From Clostridium sp. AM30-24 (GTDB lineage: Bacteria; Bacillota; Clostridia; Lachnospirales; Lachnospiraceae), in the NCBI RefSeq assembly GCF_003480435.1, contig NZ_QUJB01000023.1:1-16479 (forward strand): 16,479 bases of DNA. The letters are read 5' to 3'. Positions 6,083 through 14,196 of the stretch are shown here, one piece after another. The position numbers and the translations under genes are program-made. A model generated the notes under the pieces. It searched no databases and was not told the DNA's origin. It saw only the letters and a program-made list of their open reading frames with translations. Each line of letters starts with the position of its first letter. Within the stretch, counting starts at the first letter, position 1.

Positions 6083-8302
6083 TTACTCGTTATCTTCTTT
6101 CTTTTCAGAACGCTCGCGTCTGTCGTCGCGGCGTCCTCCTCTTCTGTCGTCACGTCTCTCCGGGCGGTCGCTTCTCTCGCGTCTTTCCGGACGTGTCAGC
6201 TTCTCAAGGTCTGCTGTCATATCTTCCGGTCTCATGGTCAGGTTGATTCTGCCCATGCGGTCTACCTCAACGACTCTGACGGTAACCTCATCGCCAATGT
6301 TTACGACATCTTCAACTTTTGCTACACGCTTGTCAGAGAGCTTGGAAATATGAACCATGCCATCCTTGTTCGGAGCAAGCTCAACGAATGCGCCGAATTC
6401 CATGATACGGACAACTTTACCTGTGTAGATCATACCCGGCTCGACATCTGTCACGATGTTTCTGATGGTAGCGATGGCCTTATCGATCATCTCCTGATCA
6501 GTGCCGCATACATTTACAGCACCGTCGTCTGTGATGTCGATCTTAACTCCTGTCTCCTCGATGATCTTATTGATCACTTTACCCTGCTTGCCGACTACAT
6601 CGCCGATCTTAGCCGGATCGATGGTGATCTGTGTGATCTTCGGAGCGTACTTGGACAGAGTCTTTCTCGGCTCGCTGATAACCGGAGCCATAATGTTATC
6701 CATGATGTAAAGTCTTGCTTCACGGCAGCGTCTGATCGCCTCCTCGATGATCGGGCGTGTTAAACCGTGGATCTTGATATCCATCTGGATCGCTGTGATA
6801 CCTTCGTGAGTACCGCCTACCTTGAAGTCCATGTCTCCGAAGAAGTCCTCAAGACCCTGGATATCGGTAAGAACGATATAATCGTCGTCTGTCTCGCCTG
6901 TTACAAGACCGCAGGAGATACCGGCTACCATTGTCTTGATCGGAACACCTGCTGCCATAAGGGACAGGGTAGATGCACAGATGCTGGCCTGGGATGTGGA
7001 ACCGTTGGACTCCATTGTCTCAGATACAGTACGGATCGCGTACGGGAACTCTTCCTCGCTCGGAAGTACCGGTACAAGGGCACGCTCAGCAAGAGCGCCA
7101 TGACCGATCTCACGGCGTCCCGGTCCTCTGGACGGCTTTGTCTCGCCTACGGAGAAGGACGGGAAGTTGTAGTGGTGCATATATCTCTTTGTTGTCTCAT
7201 TCTCATCAAGACCATCAAGACGCTGTGCCTCGGAAAGCGGAGCAAGTGTGCAGGCATTTAAGATCTGGGTCTGTCCGCGGGTGAACATACCTGAACCATG
7301 TACACGCGGGAGGATATCGATCTCAGCTGCTAACGGACGGATCTCGTCGATGCGGCGGCCATCCGGACGCTTGTGGTCTTTTAAGATCATCTTTCTTACT
7401 GTCTTCTTCTGATACTGGTAAACAGCCTGTCCGATAAGCGGAAGCCACTCTTCGTTTTCAGCGAAAGCCTCTTCGAGACGCTCTGTGATCTGGCGGATGT
7501 TCTCCTCACGTTTCTGCTTCTCGTCTGTAAATACTGCCTCTTCCATCTCAGCCGGCGGAACGATCTCTTTGATCGCAGCGAACAGCTCATCCGGAATTGC
7601 GCAGCTCTCGTAAGTGTGCTTTTCTTTACCGCACTCAGCAACGATGCGGTCGATAAATTTAATGATCTCCTGGTTTACTTCGTGTGCCTTGAAGATCGCG
7701 TCGATCATGGTCTGCTCCGGAACTTCCTTTGCGCCGGCCTCGATCATGATAACTTTCTCTCTTGTGGATGCAACGGTAAGAGCAAGGTCAGAAACTTTCT
7801 TCTGAGCAGCGGTCGGGTTGATAATGAACTCGCCGTCAATAAGACCTACCTGAGTCATTGCACACGGACCGTCGAACGGGATATCGGAAATGCATGTAGC
7901 GATCGCGGAACCGAGCATAGCAGTGAGCTCCGGGCTGCACTCCGGGTCAACGGACATAACAATATTGTCAAGTGTTACGTCGTTTCTGTAATCTTTCGGG
8001 AATAACGGACGCATCGGACGGTCGATAACACGGGAAGTAAGGGTCGCGTTCTCGGATGCCTTTCCCTCTCTCTTTGTGAATCCGCCTGGGATCTTTCCTA
8101 CAGAGTATAATTTCTCTTCATATTCTACGCTTAACGGGAAAAAATCGATCCCGTCTCTCGGCTTGTCAGATGCAGTTGCGGTAGAAAGAACAACTGTATC
8201 GCCGTAGTGCATGAATGCTGCACCATTTGCCTGCTTTGCAACACGGCCTACCTCAACGGTAAGGGTACGTCCCGCAAGCTCCATGGAAAAACTCTTAAAC
8301 AT
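6083..8302 (-). CDS. pnp: Polyribonucleotide nucleotidyltransferase (PNPase)
   Basis: It degrades RNA 3' to 5' by phosphorolysis and can run in reverse; it works as a trimer in the cytoplasm. The 739 residues show two RNase PH domains (about 1-220 and 310-545) joined by a helical region, a KH domain (about 556-615, GKQG at 571-574) and an S1 domain (about 620-692). The catalytic region FFGDMDFKVGGT lies at 487-498 with the conserved aspartates, and FTRGQTQ is at 340-346. The C-terminus (about 703-739) is an Arg/Asp/Glu-rich disordered tail, longer and more charged than in many relatives. AAAAGGAG precedes the ATG by 8 bases. The leader after rpsO is structured, and part of it could pair over the ribosome site. 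The identification is certain. Confidence 0.98.
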   Translation of the reverse strand: MFKSFSMELAGRTLTVEVGRVAKQANGAAFMHYGDTVVLSTATASDKPRDGIDFFPLSVEYEEKLYSVGKIPGGFTKREGKASENATLTSRVIDRPMRPLFPKDYRNDVTLDNIVMSVDPECSPELTAMLGSAIATCISDIPFDGPCAMTQVGLIDGEFIINPTAAQKKVSDLALTVASTREKVIMIEAGAKEVPEQTMIDAIFKAHEVNQEIIKFIDRIVAECGKEKHTYESCAIPDELFAAIKEIVPPAEMEEAVFTDEKQKREENIRQITERLEEAFAENEEWLPLIGQAVYQYQKKTVRKMILKDHKRPDGRRIDEIRPLAAEIDILPRVHGSGMFTRGQTQILNACTLAPLSEAQRLDGLDENETTKRYMHHYNFPSFSVGETKPSRGPGRREIGHGALAERALVPVLPSEEEFPYAIRTVSETMESNGSTSQASICASTLSLMAAGVPIKTMVAGISCGLVTGETDDDYIVLTDIQGLEDFFGDMDFKVGGTHEGITAIQMDIKIHGLTRPIIEEAIRRCREARLYIMDNIMAPVISEPRKTLSKYAPKITQITIDPAKIGDVVGKQGKVINKIIEETGVKIDITDDGAVNVCGTDQEMIDKAIATIRNIVTDVEPGMIYTGKVVRIMEFGAFVELAPNKDGMVHISKLSDKRVAKVEDVVNIGDEVTVRVVEVDRMGRINLTMRPEDMTADLEKLTRPERRERSDRPERRDDRRGGRRDDRRERSEKKEDNE

Positions 8303-8343
8303 GGCTTCGTCTCCTTTTCTTAAATGTTGCGACAGAAGAAGCC
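8303..8343 (-). promoter_or_regulatory. Possible ribosome-site hairpin in the pnp leader
   Basis: On the minus strand GGCTTC (8338-8343) pairs with GAAGCC (8303-8308), directly before the pnp ATG, with three further pairs inside after one mismatch. The enclosed segment contains the AAAAGGAG ribosome site. Such pairing would limit pnp translation. Known PNPase autoregulation in E. coli acts through its leader, but no homology is implied. Confidence 0.35.
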
Positions 8344-8460
8344 GAAACTACTAAACTAAACATGATCCACGCATTGGTTAACACGCGAACCCGTAAGCTC
8401 CGGATCGCTCATGCCTACTTTAGCGGTCTCGGAAGTTTCTTCCGTCATTTGTTGTCATTT

Positions 8461-8502
8461 GATAATACAAAGGTGGAGTACACGAAATCATGCGCTCCAC
8501 CC
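8461..8502 (-). terminator. Terminator after rpsO
   Basis: On the minus strand GGTGGAG (8495-8501) pairs with CTCCACC (8472-8478) around a 16-base loop, and is followed by TTTGTATT. It begins 14 bases after the rpsO stop. It may be partial, letting some transcripts continue into pnp. I see no strong separate pnp promoter in the 212-base gap. Confidence 0.6.
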
Positions 8503-8514
8503 ATAAATCTGCTA

Positions 8515-8781
8515 TTACTTTCTGATGCCTAACTTCTCAATAAGAGCACGGTATCCTTCAAGATCAGATTTCTTAAGGTATGCAAGAAGACCACGTCTCT
8601 GACCTACCATCATAAGAAGACCACGTCTGGAATGATGATCTTTCGGGTTAACTTTTAAATGCTCTGTGAGCTCTGCGATTCTCTCTGTAAGAATTGCGAT
8701 CTGAACTTCCGGTGAACCTGTGTCGCCCGGTTTTCTGCCGTACTCAGCGATAATAGCTGCTTTCTTTTCCTTTGAAATCAT
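8515..8781 (-). CDS. rpsO: 30S ribosomal protein S15
   Basis: This 88-residue primary-binding protein of the small subunit attaches to the central domain of 16S rRNA. The family signature is clear: an N-terminal [24 protein letters not shown] block, then [18 protein letters not shown] and [20 protein letters not shown]. The length is standard. AAGGAGG lies 8 bases before the ATG. It has its own strong extended -10 promoter with a leader of about 90 bases and a terminator, so it is expressed largely independently of the infB-ribF operon. In many bacteria S15 represses its own mRNA, and this leader is the place such control would act. Confidence 0.98.
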   Translation of the reverse strand: MISKEKKAAIIAEYGRKPGDTGSPEVQIAILTERIAELTEHLKVNPKDHHSRRGLLMMVGQRRGLLAYLKKSDLEGYRALIEKLGIRK

Positions 8782-8872
8782 TGTGATTTCCTCCTTAAAA
8801 TTCTTTAAACTTACCGATCACCAGGTCAAGGTTGGAGTTATCCGCTGACCGAGCGTCGGCGCCTTTACATAC
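8782..8872 (-). promoter_or_regulatory. rpsO 5' leader, possible S15-binding autoregulatory region
   Basis: About 90 bases lie between the predicted start and the ATG. They hold GGTCA/TGACC pairing (8824-8828 with 8846-8850) and a competing CCGA-GCG-TCGG hairpin (8849-8859). Several bacterial S15 leaders are autoregulatory with different folds; I do not recognise a specific known fold here. Confidence 0.3.
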
Positions 8873-8878
8873 TCCGAC

Positions 8879-8907
8879 AGTATAACATACCTGTCATTAA
8901 AAGTAAA
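8879..8907 (-). promoter_or_regulatory. Extended -10 promoter of rpsO
   Basis: On the minus strand TTTACT (8902-8907), a 17-base spacer and TATACT (8879-8884) are present, with TG one base before the -10. The -35 lies inside an A/T-only inverted repeat (8899-8907 with 8916-8924) at the end of the upstream gene, a weak terminator at best. Confidence 0.7.
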
Positions 8908-8923
8908 TATGTTTTTTTACTTT

Positions 8924-10750
8924 TTAGAATCCCGGACCGATCTCCTGTTCCGTCGTGCCTTCCGGCTCCTGCAAAAATCCAGGACCGAAGCTCTCCTTGT
9001 CTCCGCCTGCCGTTACTGCAGGCGTTGTCTCTGCCGCAGCAGTCTCAGGGACTGACGGGCCGGCCGCAGTGGTTTCCGGCGCTGCGGTTGTCGGCGCCGC
9101 GGTTGTCGGTGCTGCGGTTGTCGGTGCTGCGGTCGTAGGCGCTGTCGTTGCCGGTGCCGTTATCTCCGCCTCCCCATCCTTTTTCGTTCCGCTTGTGGAA
9201 CTGCTCTCTGTGCCGTCCAGATGATAGCATAGGACCGGATCGCCTGCGGAAATATTCTCGTAAATGGTCTTTGCCACTGCCGGCGGCAGGTTGATACATC
9301 CATGGGAGCCCTTATTCTTATAAATCGTTCCCCCGAAGGTCTTTCTCCAGTTCGCGTCGTGAAGACCGATCCCACCGTTGAAAGGCATCCAGTAGGAAAC
9401 AGGAGTCGCGTATCCCTGACCTTTTAACGTCGCGTTTCTCTGCTTATATGTAAGGGCATAGGCACCCGCCGGGGTACTCCAGCCTTTCGCCGCGTTTCCG
9501 GACACAAAATCTGACTGGACAAGAAGTTTTCCATCCACATAGAAATACAGATGCTGAGCCGTCAGATTGATCTCCACATATGTGTTTCCATAGTCGTTGC
9601 CGGATCGGCTTGCAGCCTTCTGGGAATATTCCGGCTCTCTGGACGTCTGCTCCCCGTTTTTGATGAGGCTCACGAGCGCTGCCGTCTCCTTCGTCTGATC
9701 GATCTTCCATCCATAGCTTCCGGTGGTGATGGTCACATTCTTTCCATAGGAGGTCTTTAGGGTCTTTGGCTTATATGCGGTATTGTAGGCAGATGCCAGA
9801 TTTTTGACATACTCCGCAGCCTTCGCCTCACTGACACTGACGCTCGTTCCGTTGACCGTGAGCCAGTTATGGATCTCATTTCCGTTCAGCGTCTCCGCTT
9901 TATCTCCAAACTTATATGTGATCTTCGCCCCCACATACTTGTTCATAGTCTCGCAGGCCGTCTTAAGTGCCTCGTCCTCGGAGGTCACCGAAGGAGCCAG
10001 ATAACATCCCTGCTCCTCGAGGTCCACGCTCTCCGCCAGGGACATGATCGCAGTGGCCACCGCCTCCTTCACCTTGTCTTCCAGAAGTTCTGTTCCTTCA
10101 TCCTCTTTTATGATCATGTAGGATCCGGTCGCAGAATCATAATCGGAAATCCTTGCGTCCTGAGGCTCTCTCATATTTTCTTTGTCCATGCAGGAAAGAC
10201 CCGCCACCGCCTCATCCAGCATTTCACTGCTGTAATGGAGCAGGGCATCCGTGTTCACTTCATTCACCGCTTTTCCAAACCGGTATTTTCCCCAGTTCAT
10301 CGGTTTCTGGGCGGCTACCGCCTTCTCCAGTGTATCATCGAACTCCGCATAGAGTCCCACACTCTCACCGGTGATCGATTCGGAAAGCTCCTCGCGCCCG
10401 TTAATGGTCAGCGTGTAGCCTTTCAGCTGCTCCGTGATCGCGTCTTCCACTTCCGATGCCGTCTTTCCCGTCACATCCATACCATCAACGATGGTTCCCG
10501 GTAAAAAACATGTCTGATATTTTAAGGATTCATGCCAGTAAAGGCCTCCGCCAACGGCGCCCACGAGAACGACCACGCCGCCGCACACAGCCGCGATCTT
10601 CACCGCCAGGTCCTTATTCATTCCAGCCCCACGGTTTTTCCCCCGTTTTCTCCCTTTACGTGCCTTGAATTCCGCATACGTCATCGCTGGCTTCTGTTCC
10701 AGCATTTCTTTCTCTTTTTCCCCGCCATCCGGCTTATTTTCCAACTCCAC
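8924..10750 (-). CDS. Membrane-anchored L,D-transpeptidase (YkuD) with peptidoglycan-binding repeats
   Basis: It should form 3-3 cross-links or attach ligands to peptidoglycan outside the membrane. The protein is about 608 residues: a charged cytoplasmic head (1-47), a transmembrane helix (about 48-72), a long extracytoplasmic region with PG_binding_4-like sequence (about 80-385), and a YkuD domain (about 389-508) with His464 and SHGCIN (482-487, catalytic Cys). The tail is Thr/Ala/Pro-rich with tandem TTAAP units (532-561) and ends with two GPGF motifs. The start is uncertain: GTG 10748-10750 is chosen because GGAG lies 8 bases upstream; ATG 10772-10774 and TTG 10775-10777 have no ribosome site. 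It sits between ribF and rpsO, 60 bases after ribF, and is not part of the usual operon there. Confidence 0.93.
   Translation of the reverse strand: MELENKPDGGEKEKEMLEQKPAMTYAEFKARKGRKRGKNRGAGMNKDLAVKIAAVCGGVVVLVGAVGGGLYWHESLKYQTCFLPGTIVDGMDVTGKTASEVEDAITEQLKGYTLTINGREELSESITGESVGLYAEFDDTLEKAVAAQKPMNWGKYRFGKAVNEVNTDALLHYSSEMLDEAVAGLSCMDKENMREPQDARISDYDSATGSYMIIKEDEGTELLEDKVKEAVATAIMSLAESVDLEEQGCYLAPSVTSEDEALKTACETMNKYVGAKITYKFGDKAETLNGNEIHNWLTVNGTSVSVSEAKAAEYVKNLASAYNTAYKPKTLKTSYGKNVTITTGSYGWKIDQTKETAALVSLIKNGEQTSREPEYSQKAASRSGNDYGNTYVEINLTAQHLYFYVDGKLLVQSDFVSGNAAKGWSTPAGAYALTYKQRNATLKGQGYATPVSYWMPFNGGIGLHDANWRKTFGGTIYKNKGSHGCINLPPAVAKTIYENISAGDPVLCYHLDGTESSSTSGTKKDGEAEITAPATTAPTTAAPTTAAPTTAAPTTAAPETTAAGPSVPETAAAETTPAVTAGGDKESFGPGFLQEPEGTTEQEIGPGF
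9079..9156. repeat. 15-bp tandem repeat coding for TTAAP units
   Basis: About five copies of a GGTGCTGCGGTTGTC-like unit (plus strand) encode the Thr-Ala-Pro wall-spanning or linker segment of the L,D-transpeptidase. Copies differ by a few bases, and the copy number is likely to vary between strains. Confidence 0.8.
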
Positions 10751-10810
10751 GTCTTCTTCTCCACTTATAACCATCAAACATTTCGGCTGCCCGCGCCGCG
10801 TTTCCTTCCG

Positions 10811-11740
10811 TTACATGAATTCCAGATACCTTCTCTGGCACTCTTTGATATCATGATCCAGCTGCGCCTTTAACGCGTCGATCGATTCGAACTTCATCTC
10901 CGGTCTCACAAAATCAAGCAGCTCCACTTTCAGCTCTTTTCCGTAGAGATCCCCCTCGAAATCATAGAGGTATGTCTCCACTCCCACCGGGTTCTCCCCG
11001 GATATCGTAGGCTTCGCTCCCACATTTGTAAGACCCCCGTAGACGTTTCCTTCCACAGTTACTCTTGTCACATAAACACCAAACTTCGGCAGGTGCTTCA
11101 CTGCCGGAGGGACCAGATTTGCCGTCGGATATAATTTTTTATGACCGATGGCATTTCCATGCTGCACTGTCCCTGTAACAAAATAATAATATCCTAAAAG
11201 ATCGTTGGCCTTGATGATATTTCCATCCGCCAGCATCTCACGGATATAGGTGCTGCTGATGATCTTTCCTTCCTCATCCCGCTCCTTATCCACGATAAAA
11301 TAGCGGTATTCATATTTTTCCGAAAGCTGCGCCAACATCGCGCAGTCACCGGCCGCCTTGTATCCAAAGTGGCAGTCCGGTCCTGAAACGATAACCCCGG
11401 CATTCATGCGGCCCACAAGGATATCGGAGACGAAGGTTTCCGGCGCCATATGGCAGACTTCCTCATCAAACGGATATTCCACGAGATAATCCACGCCAGC
11501 TCTTTCCAAAAGCATCTCACGCTCCGGATTTGTCATGATCATCGTCTGCATTTTTCCCTTTACAAGTGTTCCCGGAGGGGTTGCAAAGGTGAACACGGCG
11601 ATCTTAAAGCCTTGTTCCTTCCATTTTAACATCTCATGCATCAGCTTCTGGTGTCCCCTGTGGAGACCGTCAAATTTGCCGATGCTGACGACTGTTTTCT
11701 CTTTGATCTGAAACTCTCTGGTTTCCGCGATGTACTGCAT
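10811..11740 (-). CDS. ribF: Bifunctional riboflavin kinase / FAD synthetase
   Basis: It phosphorylates riboflavin to FMN and adenylates FMN to FAD in the cytoplasm. In 309 residues, the N-terminal nucleotidyltransferase has GKFDGLHRGH at 21-30 and ISSTYIREML at 161-170. The C-terminal kinase (about 182-305) has PTANL at 205-209, NVGAKPTI at 239-246 and VETYLYDF at 254-261. The usual GR.LGFPTAN is changed to HKKLYPTAN, so the kinase loop is somewhat divergent. The start ATG 11738-11740 follows GGAGG by 8 bases and lies one base after the truB stop, which suggests translational coupling; a longer frame to 11839 lies inside truB and is rejected. Confidence 0.96.
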   Translation of the reverse strand: MQYIAETREFQIKEKTVVSIGKFDGLHRGHQKLMHEMLKWKEQGFKIAVFTFATPPGTLVKGKMQTMIMTNPEREMLLERAGVDYLVEYPFDEEVCHMAPETFVSDILVGRMNAGVIVSGPDCHFGYKAAGDCAMLAQLSEKYEYRYFIVDKERDEEGKIISSTYIREMLADGNIIKANDLLGYYYFVTGTVQHGNAIGHKKLYPTANLVPPAVKHLPKFGVYVTRVTVEGNVYGGLTNVGAKPTISGENPVGVETYLYDFEGDLYGKELKVELLDFVRPEMKFESIDALKAQLDHDIKECQRRYLEFM

Positions 11741-11741
11741 A

Positions 11742-12644
11742 TTAGTTTCCTCCCAGAAAGATTTTTTCCGGATAGTATATGTGTTTCTCTTCGTCGTACT
11801 TAAACACCCCGATAAAGGTTCCATCCGAATGATAAACACGGAACTTATCCCCGTTTTTCACATCCTTCACTGCACGGCTGCGGAACGGGTTTCCGTTCTT
11901 TAAAAGCTTGTCCATCTCTTCCGTATCTGACCGGATCTCCAAAAGCTCCTTAAATACTTCTTCCACCGGGAGCACCGCCTCCGCGAGACGATCCTCTTCC
12001 TTTAATTTCTGAAGATCCGTGAGTGTCAGGCTGTCCACGATCTCAAACCGCCCCACCTTTGTCCGGAGCAGTTTCTTCATGCAGCCGCCAACAGAGAGCT
12101 TCCTGCCGATATCATGGCACAGGGTACGGATATAAGTCCCCTTCGAGCAGGACACGGTCATCGTGACCTCCGGAAGCTCCATTTTTTCAATCCGGATATC
12201 AAAGATCTTTACCGGACGCGCTTTCCGCTCCACGGTTTTTCCCTCCCGCGCGAGCTCGTAGAGCTTCTTTCCATCGACCTTGAGCGCTGAGTACATCGGC
12301 GGAATCTGGTCATAATCTCCGATAAAGGAGCAGACAGCATCCCGGACCTCGTTTTCCGTAAGCCCGGAGGTATCCTTCGTCTCAAGAACGGCGCCTGTTG
12401 TATCCTCTGTATCCGTCTCAGTTCCCAGAAGAAGAACCGCCCTGTATGTCTTATCATGATCTGTCAGCATATCGCAGAGCTTTGTGCCTTTTCCGGCACA
12501 CACCGGAAGAACACCTTCCGCTTCCGGATCCAGCGTCCCCGTATGACCGATCTTTCTCTGACCCAGAATCCCTCTCATCTTCGCCACGACATCGTGGGAG
12601 GTGAATCCTTTTTCTTTATATACGTTAATAATTCCGTCGTACAT
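11742..12644 (-). CDS. truB: tRNA pseudouridine(55) synthase
   Basis: It converts uridine 55 in the T-loop of tRNAs to pseudouridine. The 300-residue protein opens with the family pattern GIINVYKEKGFTSHDVV and has GHTGTLDPEAEGVLPV (33-48), which contains the catalytic Asp39. Further blocks are YSALKVDGKKLYELAREG and CSKGTYIRTL, then a C-terminal PUA-like part (about 240-300). GGAGG lies 5 bases before ATG. It starts 18 bases after the nrnA stop and ends one base before ribF. The identification is certain. Confidence 0.98.
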   Translation of the reverse strand: MYDGIINVYKEKGFTSHDVVAKMRGILGQRKIGHTGTLDPEAEGVLPVCAGKGTKLCDMLTDHDKTYRAVLLLGTETDTEDTTGAVLETKDTSGLTENEVRDAVCSFIGDYDQIPPMYSALKVDGKKLYELAREGKTVERKARPVKIFDIRIEKMELPEVTMTVSCSKGTYIRTLCHDIGRKLSVGGCMKKLLRTKVGRFEIVDSLTLTDLQKLKEEDRLAEAVLPVEEVFKELLEIRSDTEEMDKLLKNGNPFRSRAVKDVKNGDKFRVYHSDGTFIGVFKYDEEKHIYYPEKIFLGGN

Positions 12645-12662
12645 TCTTTCCTCCGGTGTTCG

Positions 12663-13625
12663 TTACTCAAACTCTTTCCACTGTTCTCGGATCTTTCCGC
12701 TGATCTTCTCTACGATCTCCTCAGGCTTTCCTGTCATCGTGCAGCCTGCGGCTTTCACATGTCCGCCACCGCCGAAGCTCTGGGCGATGCGGCTCACATC
12801 CACCTTCGAGTTCGTTCTGAGGCTAACCTTATACTCATCCGGATTTCCCGTCTGATAGAGCAGAAACGCGATCTCAATGCCTTCAATGATCCGAAGCTGA
12901 TCCACGATCCCGTCTGTGGCCTTTACGGTGCAGCCATATTCCTTTAACTCATCCGTCGTGACAACCGTGTATACACAGCGGTTATCCAGGATCCGGACGC
13001 TGTCGAGAACAGCCCGGCCGTGAAGCTTTGCCTGACCGTATGTTTTCGCAAAGAAGCTGTCATCGATGATCTTCGGGAAGTTGATACCCTTTTCCATTAA
13101 GAAACCGGCGATCTCCATGGTCTGCCGGGAAGTATTTGAGAACTTGAAGATACCGGTGTCATGAGCGATTCCCGTGTACAGGCACTCTGCGACCGCTTTG
13201 CTGATCTTTTCCCTATCGAGAAGACGGAACAGTACCTCGCTCGCGGAGCTTGCCCAGCTCTCGATCACATTGACTCTGCACATTCCCTGATTCGTAATGT
13301 GATGGTCTATGCAGAACGTATCCTTTGCGGTCTCCCGGTACGGGGCAAAGGCTCCCAGACGGGGAACGTCGCTGGCATCCGATGTGATGCAAAGGTCAAA
13401 TTTTTTTGTGTCATCGTATTCTGTTTGTACATCCCCGTAACCGGAAAGATAAGAGAATTTCACTCCCATTTTTTCCAGATACACCGAAACCTCAAGCCCC
13501 TCATAATTTTCCTTCAGATAATTATAAAGTCCCAGACAGGAACCGATACAGTCCCCGTCCGGGTTTACATGCCCAAGGATCACGATGGTCTTCTTTCCTT
13601 CCAGCATCTCATCAAGAATTCCCAA
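12663..13625 (-). CDS. nrnA: DHH/DHHA1 phosphoesterase, NrnA-type (nano-RNase / pAp phosphatase)
   Basis: It degrades very short RNAs and dephosphorylates pAp to AMP. The 320-residue protein has the DHH motifs in order: HVNPDGDCIGS (19-29), an Asp in SDASD (about 82-86), DHH (107-109) and HDTG (155-158). The DHHA1 RNA-binding part ends with GGGGHVKAAG (285-294). The start is TTG 13623-13625, directly behind a perfect AAAGGAGG eight bases away; the longer ATG frame to 13733 lacks a ribosome site and crosses a hairpin. Position between rbfA and truB is conserved in Firmicutes. The enzyme family is certain; the NrnA specificity comes from locus and family. Confidence 0.95.
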   Translation of the reverse strand: MGILDEMLEGKKTIVILGHVNPDGDCIGSCLGLYNYLKENYEGLEVSVYLEKMGVKFSYLSGYGDVQTEYDDTKKFDLCITSDASDVPRLGAFAPYRETAKDTFCIDHHITNQGMCRVNVIESWASSASEVLFRLLDREKISKAVAECLYTGIAHDTGIFKFSNTSRQTMEIAGFLMEKGINFPKIIDDSFFAKTYGQAKLHGRAVLDSVRILDNRCVYTVVTTDELKEYGCTVKATDGIVDQLRIIEGIEIAFLLYQTGNPDEYKVSLRTNSKVDVSRIAQSFGGGGHVKAAGCTMTGKPEEIVEKISGKIREQWKEFE

Positions 13626-13633
13626 AAGTTCCG

Positions 13634-13641
13634 CCTCCTTT
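13634..13641 (-). promoter_or_regulatory. Ribosome site fixing the nrnA TTG start
   Basis: AAAGGAGG lies 8 bases before a TTG codon. No other in-frame start near here has a comparable site, so nrnA probably uses the rare TTG start. Confidence 0.7.
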
Positions 13642-13658
13642 AATGTGTGTGATCCGAA

Positions 13659-13676
13659 AGCCGGAAAAATCCGGCT
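13659..13676. other. Intercistronic hairpin before nrnA
   Basis: AGCCGGA (13659-13665) and TCCGGCT (13670-13676) form a perfect 7-bp stem with a 4-base loop, in the 143-base gap between rbfA and nrnA. There is no T-tract after it on the minus strand. It could be an mRNA processing or stability element. Confidence 0.5.
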
Positions 13677-13768
13677 GAATCCGCGTTGCGCGCGTCCGGC
13701 CGGATTCCTCCATATGATTTCATCGTGTCCCATTCTGCCGGTTTTCCCCCGCAGAACGTTCCATTCGT

Positions 13769-14164
13769 TTAATTTTCGCCCTCAGTACCGTCGTTTTCCT
13801 CTTCCTCCGGCATATCCTTTGTCACCTCATCGATGAGTTTTGACATACGGACACCGTACTCGATAGACTGGTCCAGCACAAAGAAGATCTGCGGAGTGTT
13901 CCGAAGATTTACTTTTTTTGCCAGCTGGGTTCTGATAAAGCCCTCCGCGCTCTTTAAGCCGCGGATCGTATCTTTCGCCTGCTCCTCATCCGCAAGGACG
14001 CTGATGTAGGCCTTGCAGATCTTAAGGTCCGGTGTGACCGAGACCTGGACCACGCTTGTCATCGGATGAACGCGCGGATCCTTGAGCTCAGAGCGGATAA
14101 TTTCACTCAGGGCTTTCTGGACTTCGCCGTTGATCCGGATATTTTTTACACTGTTTTTTCTCAT
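13769..14164 (-). CDS. rbfA: 30S ribosome-binding factor A
   Basis: It binds the immature 30S subunit and helps 16S rRNA maturation, notably in the cold. The 131-residue single KH-like domain shows the family pattern: N-terminal INGEVQKALSEIIRSELKDPRV, SVTPDLKICKAYISVL in the middle, and LRNTPQIFFVLDQSIEYG near 87-104. The last 15 residues are acidic and disordered. AGAGG stands about 9 bases before ATG. It follows infB in the conserved order, with an 83-base gap that carries a 10-bp hairpin. The identification is certain. Confidence 0.97.
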   Translation of the reverse strand: MRKNSVKNIRINGEVQKALSEIIRSELKDPRVHPMTSVVQVSVTPDLKICKAYISVLADEEQAKDTIRGLKSAEGFIRTQLAKKVNLRNTPQIFFVLDQSIEYGVRMSKLIDEVTKDMPEEEENDGTEGEN

Positions 14165-14196
14165 GATATTACCTCTTTTTTTACGACTATCCCGGA

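Noticed and set aside
8899..8924. Terminator after the L,D-transpeptidase gene
   Set aside because: The 9-bp stem has only one G-C pair and overlaps the rpsO -35 box; stability is too low to call it.
9079..9156. CRISPR-like array from the regular 15-bp repeats
   Set aside because: The units are contiguous without spacers and code in frame for a Thr-Ala-Pro protein tail.
11741..11839. Longer ribF start inside truB
   Set aside because: It has no ribosome site, while GGAGG stands correctly before ATG 11738-11740, where family similarity also begins.
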